Source: Rutidosis leptorrhynchoides (lineage: Eukaryota > Streptophyta > Magnoliopsida > Asterales > Asteraceae). Taken from it: a DNA stretch of 64,000 bases. The translations under genes and the position numbers were made by a program. The stretch covers positions 719,998,001 through 720,062,000 of the forward strand of contig NC_092333.1 in assembly GCF_046630445.1 (NCBI RefSeq). Reading direction: 5' to 3'. Positions 24,001-38,611 of this stretch are shown one piece after another. The notes beneath the pieces were generated by a model. The model ran no database searches, was not told the DNA's origin, and saw only the letters and a program-made list of their open reading frames with translations. Numbering within the stretch: position 1 is the first letter of the stretch; the number at the start of each line of letters is the position of its first letter.

Positions 24001-26554
24001 CATAGTCGTTTTCCTTCAAGGTGGTCAAAATATCCACCTCCTTAACCTGCAACTCTTCATCAATTTCAACCAATGAACACTCTCCTGAACCCTGTAACTC
24101 TGGGAATTCCTGTAAAAACTCAGACTGGACATTCACAGTGTTAAGAAAATAACATGTATCATCAGTGTAGGCAGGGTATTTTAAAGCATGATCTATTGAG
24201 AAAGTTGCATGCAAATCATCTATCCTAAGGATCAACTGTTGGCCATAAACATCAATGATACATCTACCCGTATTTAAAAATGGCCGACCCAAAATCAGTG
24301 GAATCCTCTCATCCACTTCCATATCCAACACCACGAAATTGGTTGGGAAAACCAATGACCCGGTCTTAACTAGAATATTCTCTATAATTCCACGAGGGAA
24401 TTTAATAGAGCGGTCAGCTAGCTGAATAGCCATACACGTGGGTTTCAACTCCCCAGGGTCTAGCTTTAAGTAAATAGAATAGGGCATTAAATTTATGCTA
24501 GCCCCCAAATCTGCCAACGCCCTCATACAATCTAAATTACTCAGTAAACAAGGGATGGTGAAACTCCCAGGATCCTCAAGCTTCTCGGGAAGCTTGTTTG
24601 CTACTACCGCTGAGCATGCGGCATTCAACATGACTGAAGACACGTTCTCCAGCTTTTTCCCGTTAGTTAGCAATTCCTTAAGAAACCTTGCATACTTGGG
24701 CATACCTGCAATCACAATAATAAAAGGCAAATTTATATTAACTTTTTTAATCAAGTCCATGAACTTGGACTTTTCTGCCTCCAGCTTCTCCAATCTCTGC
24801 TTTCTTGGGAATGAGAGCGGTGGTTGATACTCTTTAACTACCGGTTTAGCAGCAACAGTTTCCGGTACCCTCACAACTTTCTCAATCACCTGTTTCGGCT
24901 CCTTATCCCCCTCCAGTTCACTAACAACAACTGGCTCACTAACCTTAACCAACTGTACTCGCAAATCATACTCATCAGGCTTCCTCGGTGGATCATATGC
25001 TAAACCACTGCGGGTGGTGATAGCATTAACTTGCCCATTCTTCGAGTTATTATCTGTCTTATTCGGTAACTCCCCCAGTTTCCTCTCATTATTCTGATTA
25101 GCAAGTTGACCAATTTGTTTCTCCAAATTCTGAATAGCCGCTTGTTGATTTTGAAACATTTGATCATTCTTCTCATTGTTTTGAGTAACAGTAGTAACAA
25201 GCTGAGTTTGAGACATCACAAGCTTTTCGATCATAACTTCAAGGTTGGACTTTTTCTCTTCGACTTGGGGCTTTTGAAAATACCCGGGAGCTTGCTGTTG
25301 ATATCCTCTACTAGATCCTGGCTGGAACCTCGAATCTTGATTACCTTGAGGATTATAGGGATTTTTGAAATTCCTATTAAACTGCGCACGTCCCTGAAAC
25401 TGATTGTTGTTCTGTTGACTAATATAAGCGATCTCTTCTTTCTGATTCATAGTCAAACCCGCATCACAATCTTTTCCTAAGTATAATCCCCCTCAAAATT
25501 CACAACCAACCTTAATACTATGCATGTCCTTCTCCAACTTCTCCAAGTGTCTACCGAATTTGTCTAACTTAGCATTAATAGACCCATAATCATCATACGC
25601 ACCAGTGGTTTCGGTTCTCTTAACTGACGCTGAACGAGTTGACTCATGATCTTGATGCCATTCGTGAGTATAAGCAGCTTTCTTTTCAATAATCTCTAGT
25701 GCCTATTCTTCGGTCTTATCCATTAAAGTTCCACCTGCTGCTTGATCAATACTCTGACGAGTTGGTATATCACACCCCTTATAGAAAATCTGGACCTTTT
25801 GTAAATCATTCAACCCGTGTTACGGACACAAGCGTAACATATTAGAATAACGGTCCCAAGCATCAAACAATGTCTCACTGCTCTTTTTGTCTGAATTGCG
25901 AAATATCTGCTTGAAGACTAGCAGCTCGAGACGCAGGGAAAAACTTTGCTAAAAACTTATCCACCAAAACTTCCCAAGAGGTAATCGCTCCATCTGGCTG
26001 CTTATCTAACCATCTCTTAGCTTCTCCCTTAAGAGTCCAGGGAAAAAGTCTTATCTTGATCGAAGTATCGGCAACCTCATGCAACTTGAACAAGTTGCAA
26101 ACATCATTGAAAATACGAAGATGCTCGTTAGCATCCTCACTATCCTTGCCATGAAATTGGCAGTCAGAAGAAATCAAACTCAGAATCGGACCTGTAATTT
26201 GAAAAGGCTGAGCGATGTTCGGTTGAGTAATCGAATTGCCTTGGCCAGCTCGGGTGGCCTTCAATTTTCTGCCATAGTCTGAGTACGATTTGGTTGATCA
26301 GCTTGGTCAACCATATCTCCAGTCTCAAAAAGATCTAATGAAACGTAAGATTCTTCTTCTTCTTCTCTGATTTCAGGTGGTGTATCGGGAACCACAGTCT
26401 CAGAACTACTACTCAAATTAATTATATTAGCACTCGAAGAAAAAGTTGAATCTACTGTAGACTGTTGCCCTTGACTTAACGCTCTGAATAACTCTTTTTC
26501 GGGTTCGACAAACGGTTGAAGAATCGGAGAATTAGAAGAACGCATATGTGGCAT
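21011..26554 (-). mobile_element. gag-pol region of element C
   Basis: On the minus strand, from 26554 downwards: a gag region with the Athila-type retrotransposon-gag fold (IKIRLFPWTLKGEAKRWLDK); a linker; an aspartic protease (LADLGASINLMPYSIYLKL); a reverse transcriptase with the catalytic motif FMDDFSVFG; an RNase H (LMCDASDFAVGSVLGQ); and an integrase with an HHCC zinc-binding N-terminus (ICKSCDSCQRAG), core motifs (WGIDFMGPF, ALISDRGTHF) and a C-terminal part to about 21011. The order PR-RT-RH-IN is that of Ty3/Gypsy. A few breaks are present. Confidence 0.9.
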
Positions 26555-26722
26555 GCACTAACTGTTATCTGCGAAATCACAACTAACAACTGATTAAACG
26601 CACCGATTCAACTGAGAATAAACGAAAAGAAATAATAAACTATAACTAAAACTAAACTAGGAACAATTAAATAACAATCTTAATTTTTGACACAACTGTC
26701 CCCGGCAGCGGCGCCAAAAACT

Positions 26723-28236
26723 TGATGTGTGAAATCTAGTATATAATTTATCTTGGAAAATGTCGGTTTAAAGATTACTACACACTAACGGGCAGTGTAC
26801 CCGATCGTACAATAGTATAAAGTTGGTAATTCCGAAATCGTTCCAAGGACAGTTTAAACGTGAGAATTAAGATTGCAACTAATAAAATAAACTAAGTTAA
26901 TCTATGAAAATCAAAAGTACGAGATAATTTGTTTTGTGACTATTTAACGATTAGCCAAATCAAAGATTGATTTAAAGTAAAAGACAATATTTTTGTGTTT
27001 TTAAGTTTATAAGAAATAAATGCAGACTCAACGAAAAGTAAAGATATTTAATTCAATAGATAAAAGAATGTTCACCTAGATCTCCTATTCGCAGTGTCGG
27101 ATGATTTGTTATTAAGCACTAGTTCAATTTATCAATACATGCAACTACAGAGTCGGTTTACCCAGAGTTCTCTTTTAGCAAACACGTCAAACTAGGATTT
27201 ATTGGCTTAGGGTTCCCTTTCACCAAAGACCTCTTTCGTTTGTGACTTAGTAATTAACTAATTATAAGATTAAGATTCAATTGGTTACGCGTTCGCTCCA
27301 CACAATTCACCCCTATTTTGTTTAATCTTTGTTTCCCGGTTTACCCCCTTGGTCCAGTAAGTACCCAATTGGTTAAGACAAATCAATTAAAAACTAGTGT
27401 ACTAAATTGAAACAGGTTTCCCTTTGTTCAAACAAGATCACTAATCAACCTAGTACAATAATCAACACCCACAAGAATGGTTCTTAATCAAAACTCATAA
27501 TTATCATGCATTAATCAAATCAAACATTAAAGTATCATCCAAAAACATACGAATATTCAATCTAGACAAACATTTAAGTGCTTAGCCAACCATGGCTAAA
27601 ACCAAAATCACAAATATACAATTAAGAGTATTCATAATGATGATAAGAATTAAACCTAATGAAAATTGTGTTCTTGAATGATGAACGGATCGAGACGCGT
27701 TTCCGGAATGATTGATGTGTTAGAATGATCTTGAGGTTCCCCAAAAATCACTCTTTTTCGTCAAAAAGCTGCTGGAATTCGTCTGGAAGCAATAATGATA
27801 AATTAGGGTATAAATTCGGCCTTTAAATAGGTAAAATCTGAAACCGACTGAAGGTGGAGCGGCGCTCCAAATACGGAGCGGCGCTCCATATGCTGTAAAA
27901 CTGGTTTTTGGATTTCTAAAACCCCTTGAACTGAAAATCCTGCCTACTGGAGCGGAACTCCATGTTTTGGAGCGGCGCTCCAAACCCTTTTTGCTGAATC
28001 CGGACTGTAAAACTCATAAAATCACTCGTTTTCGAACCCAAATCGAATCGAACCAATCTCTTTCACTCGTTTCCATAGAAAATTACTAAAACCATCAAAT
28101 AACTTCAAATTTCATCTCCTTAGTCTTAGAACTCGAACTTTCACAACACTTATCGAAATAACACCAAATCGTATCCAAAAGGACCAAAATGTGCCCGATA
28201 TCGCTAAGAAAAACGCGTATGAAATATGCGATATCA
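26723..28236 (-). repeat. 5' LTR of element C
   Basis: Partner of the 14070-15565 LTR and slightly longer. The difference includes one extra copy of the GGAGCGGCGCTCC palindrome (palindromes at 27855-27869, about 27875-27888, 27949-27963 and 27968-27982). The same TATA-like words lie at about 27820-27830. The PBS is immediately left at about 26700-26719. Confidence 0.92.
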
Positions 28237-30071
28237 GTCATTTACTTCTATAAATCATCGTCTCATTATCTATCAAAGTATATTTAATAATATTGTTTTA
28301 AATCAAAACATTTTATGACCAAGTTAATAAATATTCAATATTCATAAACACGTTTTAAATACACGTCACAATATATTCATACAATTAATATTCCAACTGA
28401 TCATATATATTTAAATAGATATATAAACCAATAAGTTTAATGCACAGTATCATACAATTAATACTTTGTTACGCTTTCTAGTTATAGTATATATATGTAT
28501 CTATTTGCATATAATTGTTCGCGAATCGTCGAGAACAAACGAAGGGTATTTGAACATATGAAAGTAGTTCAAAATATTGAGATTCAGTTTTACAGACTTT
28601 GCTTATCATGTTAGAAACATTAAATCATTTAAGGATTAAGTTTAAATTTGGACGGAAATTTTCGGGTCATCACAACATGCTTTCAGGTGTCAAACAAAAG
28701 GTTGGTGAGTTCATTAGTTTATCGTAATCAATCATTTCAATCATTTTAACAGACCACAAGATTTTCATTTTTATTTCTCATAAATATACATCTCATATCA
28801 GGCATTTCGCAAAGTGCATAGAGATAAAAATCATTCATATGGATTGAACACCTGGTAACCGACGTTAACTTTAATGCATAGAATATCCCCACAGACATCT
28901 CGTCGTACCCCGAATGGGACTTGTCAAGGTCCATAGATCTATCTTTAGGATTCGCGTCAACTAGGGGCCATTTCCCTAAATTCTTAGGTTACCAGACTTG
29001 AAGGGCGATATTCGATTTAGATAATCCAACCATATAATGTAGTTTCGATTACTTGTGTCTATTTCGTCAAACATTAATAAAAGCACATGTATTCTTAGTC
29101 CCAAAAATATATATTGCAAAAGCATTTAAAAATGGAGTAATGAAACTCACGATACAATATTTTGTAGTAAAAATATTCATACGACGATATTGAACAATGC
29201 AGGGTTAGCCTCGGATTCACGAACCTATATCATTTGTATATATATTAAAACATGTAATCATAATCAAACAAATATATATATATATAGTTATGTATTATGA
29301 TTAATATTTATATATGATTTTATTAATACTTATACTATATTATAATGTTTATTTGATATGATTTAATTATCGTTACATCAATATAAATAATATTATATTA
29401 GTTAAACCATAATATTATGTAATATTAGTATACATAATTATATTTTTATATAAATATTTTATGTTTGCAGAAATTAATAATTGTAATAATACTAAGTTAA
29501 GGATAATAATAATAATGATAGTAATAATAATAATAATAAAAATGTTACTTTTAATAATGGAAATTTTTAATAAAGACAATGATAGTTTTTAATGATAACA
29601 AAATAATAATTTTAGTAGGAATGATACTTTTAATAATAATAGTAGTTTTTAATAAAAAGGTAGGTTTATTAGTAATGATAATGATAATAATAATTATAAT
29701 ACTTATGTTGGTATTAATAATACTAATAATTATAAAATGATACCAATACTAATGAAAATAATAATAAATTGTATTATTTTCATGATAATAATAATAATAA
29801 TAACCCTAATCATAATAATATTAATACATATATTAGTAACAATAGCTATAATACATAATGATAAATTTTAACAATAATTAACATATTAATAATACTTTAT
29901 AGCAACAATAATAATAATGATTATGATATTTATAATTATGATAATATTAATAATAATGATAATTATAATACTAACACTAATAATAGTTATAATACTTATA
30001 GATATAAATGTGATAATAATTATAATCATAATACTAATAATAATAGTAATAATAATAATCATAATAATAAC

Positions 30072-30078
<7 letters not shown>

Positions 30079-30147
<69 letters not shown>
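30079..30147. repeat. (AAT)n tract in the left LTR of A
   Basis: About 23 units, preceded by several hundred bp of degenerate AAT/TAAT-rich sequence (29480-30080). The partner tract in the right LTR is about twice as long. Confidence 0.9.
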
Positions 30148-30149
<2 letters not shown>

Positions 30150-30150
<1 letters not shown>

Positions 30151-30270
30151 GAATAAAAGATTATACCCTTGTTGAAAGCTTTTTATAAAAAGATTGCCCC
30201 AGCCCGGGCTCGAACCCGTGACTACCCGCTCACCCGCACACCCCTTAAACCATTCCTCTGTCTCGTCATA
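30150..30270 (-). repeat. tRNA-like (SINE-like) module in the left LTR of A
   Basis: On the minus strand there is an A-box-like TGGTTTAAGGGG (30241-30252) followed about 25-30 bp later by a B-box-like GGGTTCGAGCCCGGG (about 30202-30217). It then runs into the AAT/TTA tract, which would be the 3' tail. It resembles the head of a tRNA-derived SINE. It does not fold as a full tRNA by eye, so I do not call it a tRNA gene. Confidence 0.45.
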
Positions 30271-32076
30271 TCTGATTAAAACCCTCACCCAAATTTACTT
30301 AACCCTTCCTATCTGTTATTCTATTTCTTCATCTCCTAAATCGATCAGAGACCAAAATCAATAAACCAATCCTAAAAACTATTTAAGTGTTATTTTAGAA
30401 TGCTAACTGAAACAGAAATCAACTGGATGTGTTTGAAATCAATTAAAAAAAAAAACTGGAACAGCGTATTATGAACTCGTATGAACTCAAACTTGATTTT
30501 TGATTTCTAGATGTTTTCAGCTCACGATTCCTACACAAGATATGTTTTAAATCCCTCATGGAAACTTTTTGGATAATCAATTTCATCAGAAACATAAAAA
30601 CGATTGCGAATTTTCTCAAGAACAATTTGGTTGACTTTTTGAAAACAAGCTTTGACTCATAAATTTGGATTCGTTAATGGAAATTGGAAGTTGTAAATTT
30701 GCAGATAGCTTAAACAAAATATTCTTAACAAGACCACATTTATACTTCTTGAAATATATTTCGAATTCATGCATTTTGGAAAAATAAAGCAAGAACAGAG
30801 GTAAAGAGTTCGTTTTGAACTTTCTTGGTTTTATTCACTCGAATGAAATCTGTAGTAGGTTTAAATTGATAAGGAAAATGAATAATTGAATGGTTTTCTT
30901 TCCTATGTCGAGTTTAAACACTTGTTTATAGTGAAAAATCGACAACAGCCGATTTCAAGTAGACAGGAATCTAAGAAAATATATATATAAAAGAATTAAA
31001 AGCAGATGTTGACTGCTAACAGATTTGTTATCGTACTGTGATTGAATTCGATCTTAAAATAAAATCAAAGGCATGAGACAAAAGAAAAAAAATATTCGAT
31101 CGTGATGTTAAACAAGAATTGTACTGGTTCGTGACTTTTCCTAATTTATTTAATTAAAATAATATTAATAATTAATAAATATATTATTAATAATAATAAT
31201 TATTATATTAATAATAATAATTAACAATGCCAATAAAATCATAAAATGATAATAGTAATATTATTAATGATAATAAAAATGTTAATAATGATAAAGGTAT
31301 TAGTTACTAATAATAATATTAATTTATAATAATGATAATAATATCTAATAATACAAGTGATATATAAAAAAATATATATCAAGTTACATGTATTCTGTTT
31401 TCAGATTAGAATAATGATACTAAAAATGATAATGTTAATAAGTTTAATAATAGTAATCATAATAAAAATGATGTCACTAATATTATAACTAATACTAGTA
31501 ATAACACTACTTATAAAAAAAATGATATTACTAATGAAATTTAGAATAAATTGTATTACTTTTATAATAATGATTCTGAATGGTAATGGTAATAAAAATT
31601 TCTAATATTAATCATAATATCAAAAATTAAAATTTTACTACTAGTTATAATAGTATTAACCATGTTAACAATAATATTAATAATAATAATACTATAACAA
31701 ATTAAATGTATCATATTTCATATTATAATCTTTATTAATATGTATAGTACTAATATTGATATTAACAATAATGATGAAAATAATATAACAACTATAATTC
31801 AACTTGTAATTACATTTAATTTATTAATTATGTAATAATTATATTATATATGATATGATAATATTTATTGAATATTTAATATTTATATAATTCATATTTC
31901 TTTTAATATAATAGTTATAAATAGAAATCATATATATATTCATATATACGTTTATATTATATATATATATTTATGTATATATTTATCCTAATAGAAATTA
32001 ATTATTTTATTTATTATTTTTACATTTTAATTCTAATGATTCATTTATATTTTATTATTTTCAATACCCTCATTTA

Positions 32077-32146
<70 letters not shown>

Positions 32147-35074
32147 CAACACTTGTTCGTGAATCGTCGGGAATAGTCAAAGTTTAAATGGATATATGAA
32201 ATAGTTCAAAACTTTCGAGACTCAACAATACAGACTTTGCTTATCGTGTCGGAAACATTCAAGATTAAGTTTAAATTTGGTCGAAAATTTCCGAGTCGTC
32301 ACAGTACCTACCCGTTAAAGAAATTTCGTCCCGAAATTTGAGTGAGGTGGTCATGGCTAACAATAAAAATGTTTTCATGACAAATATGAGTTGGTAATTA
32401 GAGTTTTATCATCATTGGATAATATAGATAAAACAATTAGATTACTCGAAGCATACAAATGAAGCTATCACAAAAGAGTGAAATGAATAAATGCAGATTC
32501 GTCTTGTCCGGTGACGTAGTCACGATTGATTTCCGAAATTTCAAGGATTTAAAGAAAATCTTCGAAATCCATAAGATTTGATTCTTCGGTGAATAAGAAA
32601 TTAGGATCCTCTTTGGTTTAATGCGATAATCTGTTTTGATTGCTCTGTCGGATATTTCACTATAACTCTACCTCTTCCGTTTTCTTTATTTTCACCACTC
32701 TTAAAACTTTCTTCCGCAATTCCTACTTTTATTTTCTCTTCTCGACTTTAAGTAGCAAATAATGATCCAGAATTCGTAGATATGAACATAGTTAATATTC
32801 TAAGAAAGAAATGGAAGTAGCATGTTCTTGATTTGTCAATTTACTAAAAGTCACGGGAAAGATAGAAAATATGTTCTTGATATGTTTATAGATTAGATAG
32901 AATGTAAGAGTCGTGTAAAATGGCACATGATGACGTTATGGTCTGTGAATCATCATGTTTCATTAGAAACTCAGCATGACTTACTGTAATATAATCATGT
33001 TGATCAAGTGTCATTATATTATACTAATTCATGCTTCAATTCCCAACACTACTTCAAAAACATTCATATTTTGATTCGAATTTTTCAGAATTTATAAACG
33101 AAAATAGTTTCCTTTCTGATGTAACGCTGATAACGCGAGAAGATAAATGATTTCAGATAGGAATAGTTATGAAATTATCTTCAGAAATATCGAGGATATT
33201 TATAATGAACGATACGATGACATCTTAGAATTTCTAATATCGATGGATGATGAAGAAGATTTGTTAGTAAAGGTTTAGAGTCAGGAGCAAGGTATTCGTT
33301 AATAACTTCAGTAGATATTAAATCATTTAGATTCTTTGAAGGCAGGTTTAGTCTTTGTGATTTATCCACAGCCTCCTTCATGGTTTGTTCAATCCGTTTT
33401 CCAATTCCAAACCTTCTTTTGAGCTTTGTCAACACATAATTCTTTATCATCAAACTTTTGGCTGTTAAGGTCGTTTATAATTTTTGCTACTTCATTCAAC
33501 TTTTTCAATATTTAAAGTATTGGTTCATAGACTGTGTTCTTTTCAGAATTTCAGAATGGAAGGTCATAATTCTAATGGATAGATGTTATATGTATACATA
33601 TAACTGTTGATGTAGAAATGTTGCGAGATTCAAAATACTAATTGCTGATTCCAGATAATTGGTATGGCAATTCTTGTTACAAGATATGAATGAGTATATG
33701 ATAAGGTTTTAATGAACAAATATAATGGTTCTTCGGAAAGACTTAGGCCAATGAGTAATGAAGTTGCTGGTAAGTTTACTGCTAATGTTGTGGGATATAA
33801 ACGGTTCTCCGGTAACGATGACGTAGGGGTAATCTTATATATCAAGGTTATAACAAGGCTTATTCGGTCGAAAGTCGAAGTTGATTTGCTGGAGCTGTGA
33901 CAAAATTGGCTACTTTGGAAAGGGATTGCAAAGTTATTTTAAGTAATAACAACGCCAAAGGAGCTAGCACAGATACGTGTTAAACGTTTACTCAGGTTCC
34001 GAGTGTTTTTCAGGTACATAACTATATGCATAAATCTTTTCTTTTGTAGATGATGTGCGGTTGGTTCACCCTCTTGATTGAGGTGTTTTCAAGAATCATG
34101 AAAGGTTTGAACGCAGATCGTAATCGTCAAAGTACAAATGAGGTTTAAGATGAAATCAAGTGGCAAACTTGAAGAAATGTTTAGTTTCATATGTTATAAT
34201 CAATATTTTAATTCATTTTAATTGTCCAATGTTAGTAATCCACAGTTAATAGTCCACAGTTAGCAATTCAATAATTAATATATAGTTTAATATATAATAT
34301 TCGAATTAATTAATATGTATCGTGACCCGTGTACATGTCTCAGACTCGATCACAACTCAAAGTATATATATTATTGTAGAATCAACCTCAACCCTGTATA
34401 GATAACTCAAGCATTACTACATATAGAGTGTCTATGGTTATTCCAAATAATATATATAGATGCGTCGATATGATATGTCAAAACTTTGTATACGTGTCCC
34501 GATATTTAAAGTGCGTAAAATAAATAACAGAAATTAAATGACAAAAAATAAAATTGCGAGAATATAAATTGTGATAATTAAATTGCGATAAATAAAATTT
34601 AATCAGTTAGCTAGGAACAGTTAGCTAGGAATAGTTAGCGTGGATTCTTTACAAAATTTCTCGTAGTTAATTTGTTTGTTTCTAACAAATTTTATTTTGT
34701 CCAATGTTTTCTTCATTATGCCACTTGTTGGATTTCTGGTAAGTCACAATCCAAATATGAAATTGAATGAAAATGGTTATTCTGTGGTGAACGGATTCGT
34801 ATATCTGTGGATATAAGTATGATAGTAAATGACTGTTGAATCAGCTTCGAAGAATGTACAGTGTAACTTATTAAGGTGAAATCCAAATATTCCTCGGGTA
34901 TTACCTACCCGTTAAAATATTTTCACCATTAACAGTTTGTACAAAAGAATTTTTAATTATAATCCTTATGAAAACATATATACATATATATTTTCTTCAG
35001 ATGTAATCATGGATTTAATGAGTCAATTATGATATTAATCTCATTTGATTTTTCATCAGAACTAGAATATATAT

Positions 35075-35708
35075 AGTAACATCACCATCAGCCCGTAGTA
35101 TGATATTGTCCGCTTTGGACACAAGCCGATCACCGACGGGCTACCCGCGCACGAGTACAACCCCGGATCGCACCTACCCGCACGGCTTTAAACGCGTCTT
35201 ACCAGAAGAGGTATCCACACCCTTATAAGGAGTGCTTTGTTTTCCTCTCCCACCGATGTGGGACGAGTCTGTTACAACTCTCCCCCCCTTCGGGACACTG
35301 CGTCCCCGCAGTGAAAATCGATGCGGGCCCCAGCTCTGATACCATAAGTAACATCACCATCAGCCCGTAGTATGATATTGTCCGCTTTGGACACAAGCCG
35401 ATCACCGACGGGATACCCGCGCACGAGTACAACCCCGGATCGCACTTCTACCTCACGGATTTGCTTCTCGGGTAAACACCCTCAAAACGCGTCATGTCAG
35501 AGTGCGCAGCACAACTGGTATGATACTGTCCGCTCTGGGCCACAGGCCAATCACCGACAGGCCAACTTGCCCCGGATCGCACTTCTACCTCACGGATTTG
35601 CTTCTCGGGTAAACACCCTCAAAACGCGTCTTACCAGAAGAGGTATCCACACCCTTATAAGGAGTGCTTTGTTTTCCTCTCCCACCGATGTGGGACGAGT
35701 CTGTTACA
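35075..35708 (-). mobile_element. Element J: TRIM inside element A
   Basis: Flanked by TATAT (35070-35074 and 35709-35713). The left (3') LTR is 35075-35276 and the right (5') LTR is 35347-35708. Between them are a C-rich PPT in reverse (35281-35290) and a Met-tRNA PBS in reverse (ctctgatacca, about 35334-35344), only 70 bp of interior in all. The right LTR is longer because it contains an internal direct repeat of about 60 bp (about 35433-35493 and 35571-35631). No coding capacity. The TATA-like 'cttataagg' and 'cccaccgatgtggga' blocks echo the mini-TRIM at 7836-8235, so the two families are distant relatives. Confidence 0.85.
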
Positions 35709-36460
35709 TATATAATCTCTAAAACACTAGAAATTACATAATCGTCATGCAGAACGAAGATAAATGATGTAGAACGATTCGTAGAACGATGATTAAGTTC
35801 GAGGTGTAGATTGTGATGTTGATGCGTATAATGCGGATGTTGTTGTTGGTGGTACTGGTTATGCTGCTGGTGCTGCTGATGGTGGTACTGTTACTGCCGG
35901 TGTTGCCGCTGGTGCTTGTAACCTTTGCATAATATTCTCCAAAGTCACTACCCGAGCGCGAAGTTCGTTGACTTCTTCTATTATTCAGGGATTATTGTCA
36001 GTCAGAACGAGCGAATGAATAAGATTTAGAATTTTAGATAGAATATAATCGTGACGAGATACTCTAGAAATGAGAGAGAGAATGGTGTTTCGAACAGGGA
36101 TAGAATATAATCGTGATGAGATACTCTAGAAATGAGAGAGAAAATGGTGTTTCGAACAGGTTCGACGGTAAGTGCTTCAGGTTCTTTGCTAAGAGGTGAA
36201 TTTGGTTGGTGGAAGAGATCGCCTTCTTCGCGTCTCCATTGATTAAGTCAACTACGAACCCATCAGATGAATTGGGAATGGCTGATTGGTTGATTCATTC
36301 TGGTGACGCTGCTTCCGGAGTTTAGGTAAACATCCATGTCGAAATAGCTGTCAGGTTCCGAAGAACTTGAACTAGTGGCGAGTTCTATTTCGTACGATTG
36401 AGTAAAGAGTTTTTCGATATGAAATGATTTCCGGCTATCGGATGGCATTCTAGTTACATA

Positions 36461-36720
<260 letters not shown>

Positions 36721-37978
36721 AAAAGATTTCGTAGATTACGATTACAGAGGGATTATGGAATATGCCAGGCAAAGTTTACAGTAACATATACGCTAAGATA
36801 TGAATTTTTGTCTATACACTATTCATGCAATCAATGCAGTAAGATGTGTCTAGACTAAGAATGATAAGCAGGTAATTTGCTAAGGATGATAAGCAGATGA
36901 TTTTCGACTAAAAATGATAAGCAAAACTTTTGACATGCAGACACGGTCGAAGTCCAGACTTACTAATGCATCTAAACAACTATCAGTTAGACACACTAAT
37001 GCAAGACCTGGTTCGCTAAGACCACCGCTCTGATACCACATGTCAAGACCCGTACTAATCCATCTGGACGAATGCATTACATTTGGTTACATCGCGAGGT
37101 ACTTGACCTCTATATGATACATTTTACAAACATTGCATTCGTTTTTAAAAGACAAACTTTCATTACATCGAAAGTTGACGGCATGCATACCATTTCATAA
37201 TATATTCAACTATAATTGACTTAATAATAATCTTGATGAACTCAACGACTCAAATGCAACGTCTTTTGAAATATGTCATGAATGACTCCAAGTAATATCT
37301 CTAAAATGAGCAAATGCACAGCGGAAGATTTCTTTCAAACCTGATAATAAACATGCTTTTAAGTGTCAACCAAAAGGTTGGTGAGTTCATTAGTTTATCG
37401 TAATCAATCATTTCAATCATTTTAATAGACCACAAGATTTTCATTTTCATTTCTTATAAATATACATCTCATATCAGGCATTTCGCAAACTGCATAGAGA
37501 TAAAAATCATTCATATGGATTGAACACCTGGTAACCGACGTTAACTTTAATGCATAGAATATCCCCACAGACATCTCGTCTGTATAATAATAATCTCGAA
37601 GTACTAAAGCATTCGTACCCCGAATGGGACTTGTCAAGGTCCATAGATCTATCTTTAGAATTCGCGTCAACTAGGGGCCATTTCCCTAAATTCTTAGGTT
37701 ACCAGACTTGAAGGGCGATATTCGATTTAGATAATCCAACCATATAATGTAGTTTCGATTACTTGTGTCTATTTCGCCAAATATTTATAAAAGCGCATGT
37801 ATTCTCAGTCCCAAAAATATATATATTGCAAAAGCATTTAAAAAGGGAGTAATGAAACTCACGATACAATATTTTGTAGTAAAAATATTCATACGACGAT
37901 ACTGAACAATGCAGGGTTGGCGTCGGATTCACGAACCTATATCATTTGTATATATATTAAAACATATAATCGTAATCA

Positions 37979-37982
<4 letters not shown>

Positions 37983-38022
<40 letters not shown>
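37983..38022. repeat. (TA)n tract
   Basis: About 20 TA units in the right LTR of A. The left LTR has only a few units at the same place (29273-29287). Confidence 0.9.
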
Positions 38023-38026
<4 letters not shown>

Positions 38027-38611
38027 GTTATGTATTATGATTAATATTTATATATGATTTTTATTAATACTTATACTATATTATAATGTTTATTTGATAT
38101 ATGATTTAATTAACGTTACATCCATATAAATAATATTATATTAGTTAAACCATAATATTATGTAATATTAGTATACATAATTATATTTTTATATAAATAG
38201 TTTATGTTTGCAGAAATTAATAATTGTAATAATACTAAGTTAAGGATAATAATAATAATGATAGTAATAATAATAATAAAAATGTTACTTTTAATAATGA
38301 AAATTTTTAATAAAAACAATGATAGTTTTTAATGATAACAAAATAATAATTTTAGTAGATAATAGTAGTTTTCAATAAAAAGGTAGGTTTATTAGTAATG
38401 ATAATGATAATAATAATTATAATACTTATGTCGGTATTAATAATACTAATAATTATAAAATGATACCAATACTAATGAAAATAATAATAAATTGTATTAT
38501 TTTCATGATAATAATAATAATAATAACCCTAATCATAATAATATTAATACATATATTAGTAACAATAGCTATAATACATAATGATAAATTTTAACAATAA
38601 TCAACATATTA

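Noticed and set aside
30194-30220. Possible tRNA gene from the GGGTTCGAGCCCGGG box
   Set aside because: No acceptor stem or anticodon arm can be folded by eye; better read as a SINE-like B box within an LTR.
33181-33453. 90-codon minus-strand ORF in the interior of element A as a host gene
   Set aside because: No recognised domain, within an LTR element interior, AT-rich; more likely element sequence.
35277-35346. Possible 5S rRNA (Cassandra-type) sequence in the TRIMs
   Set aside because: Looked for 5S internal promoter words in TRIMs 7836-8235, 35075-35708 and 57654-58790; none seen.
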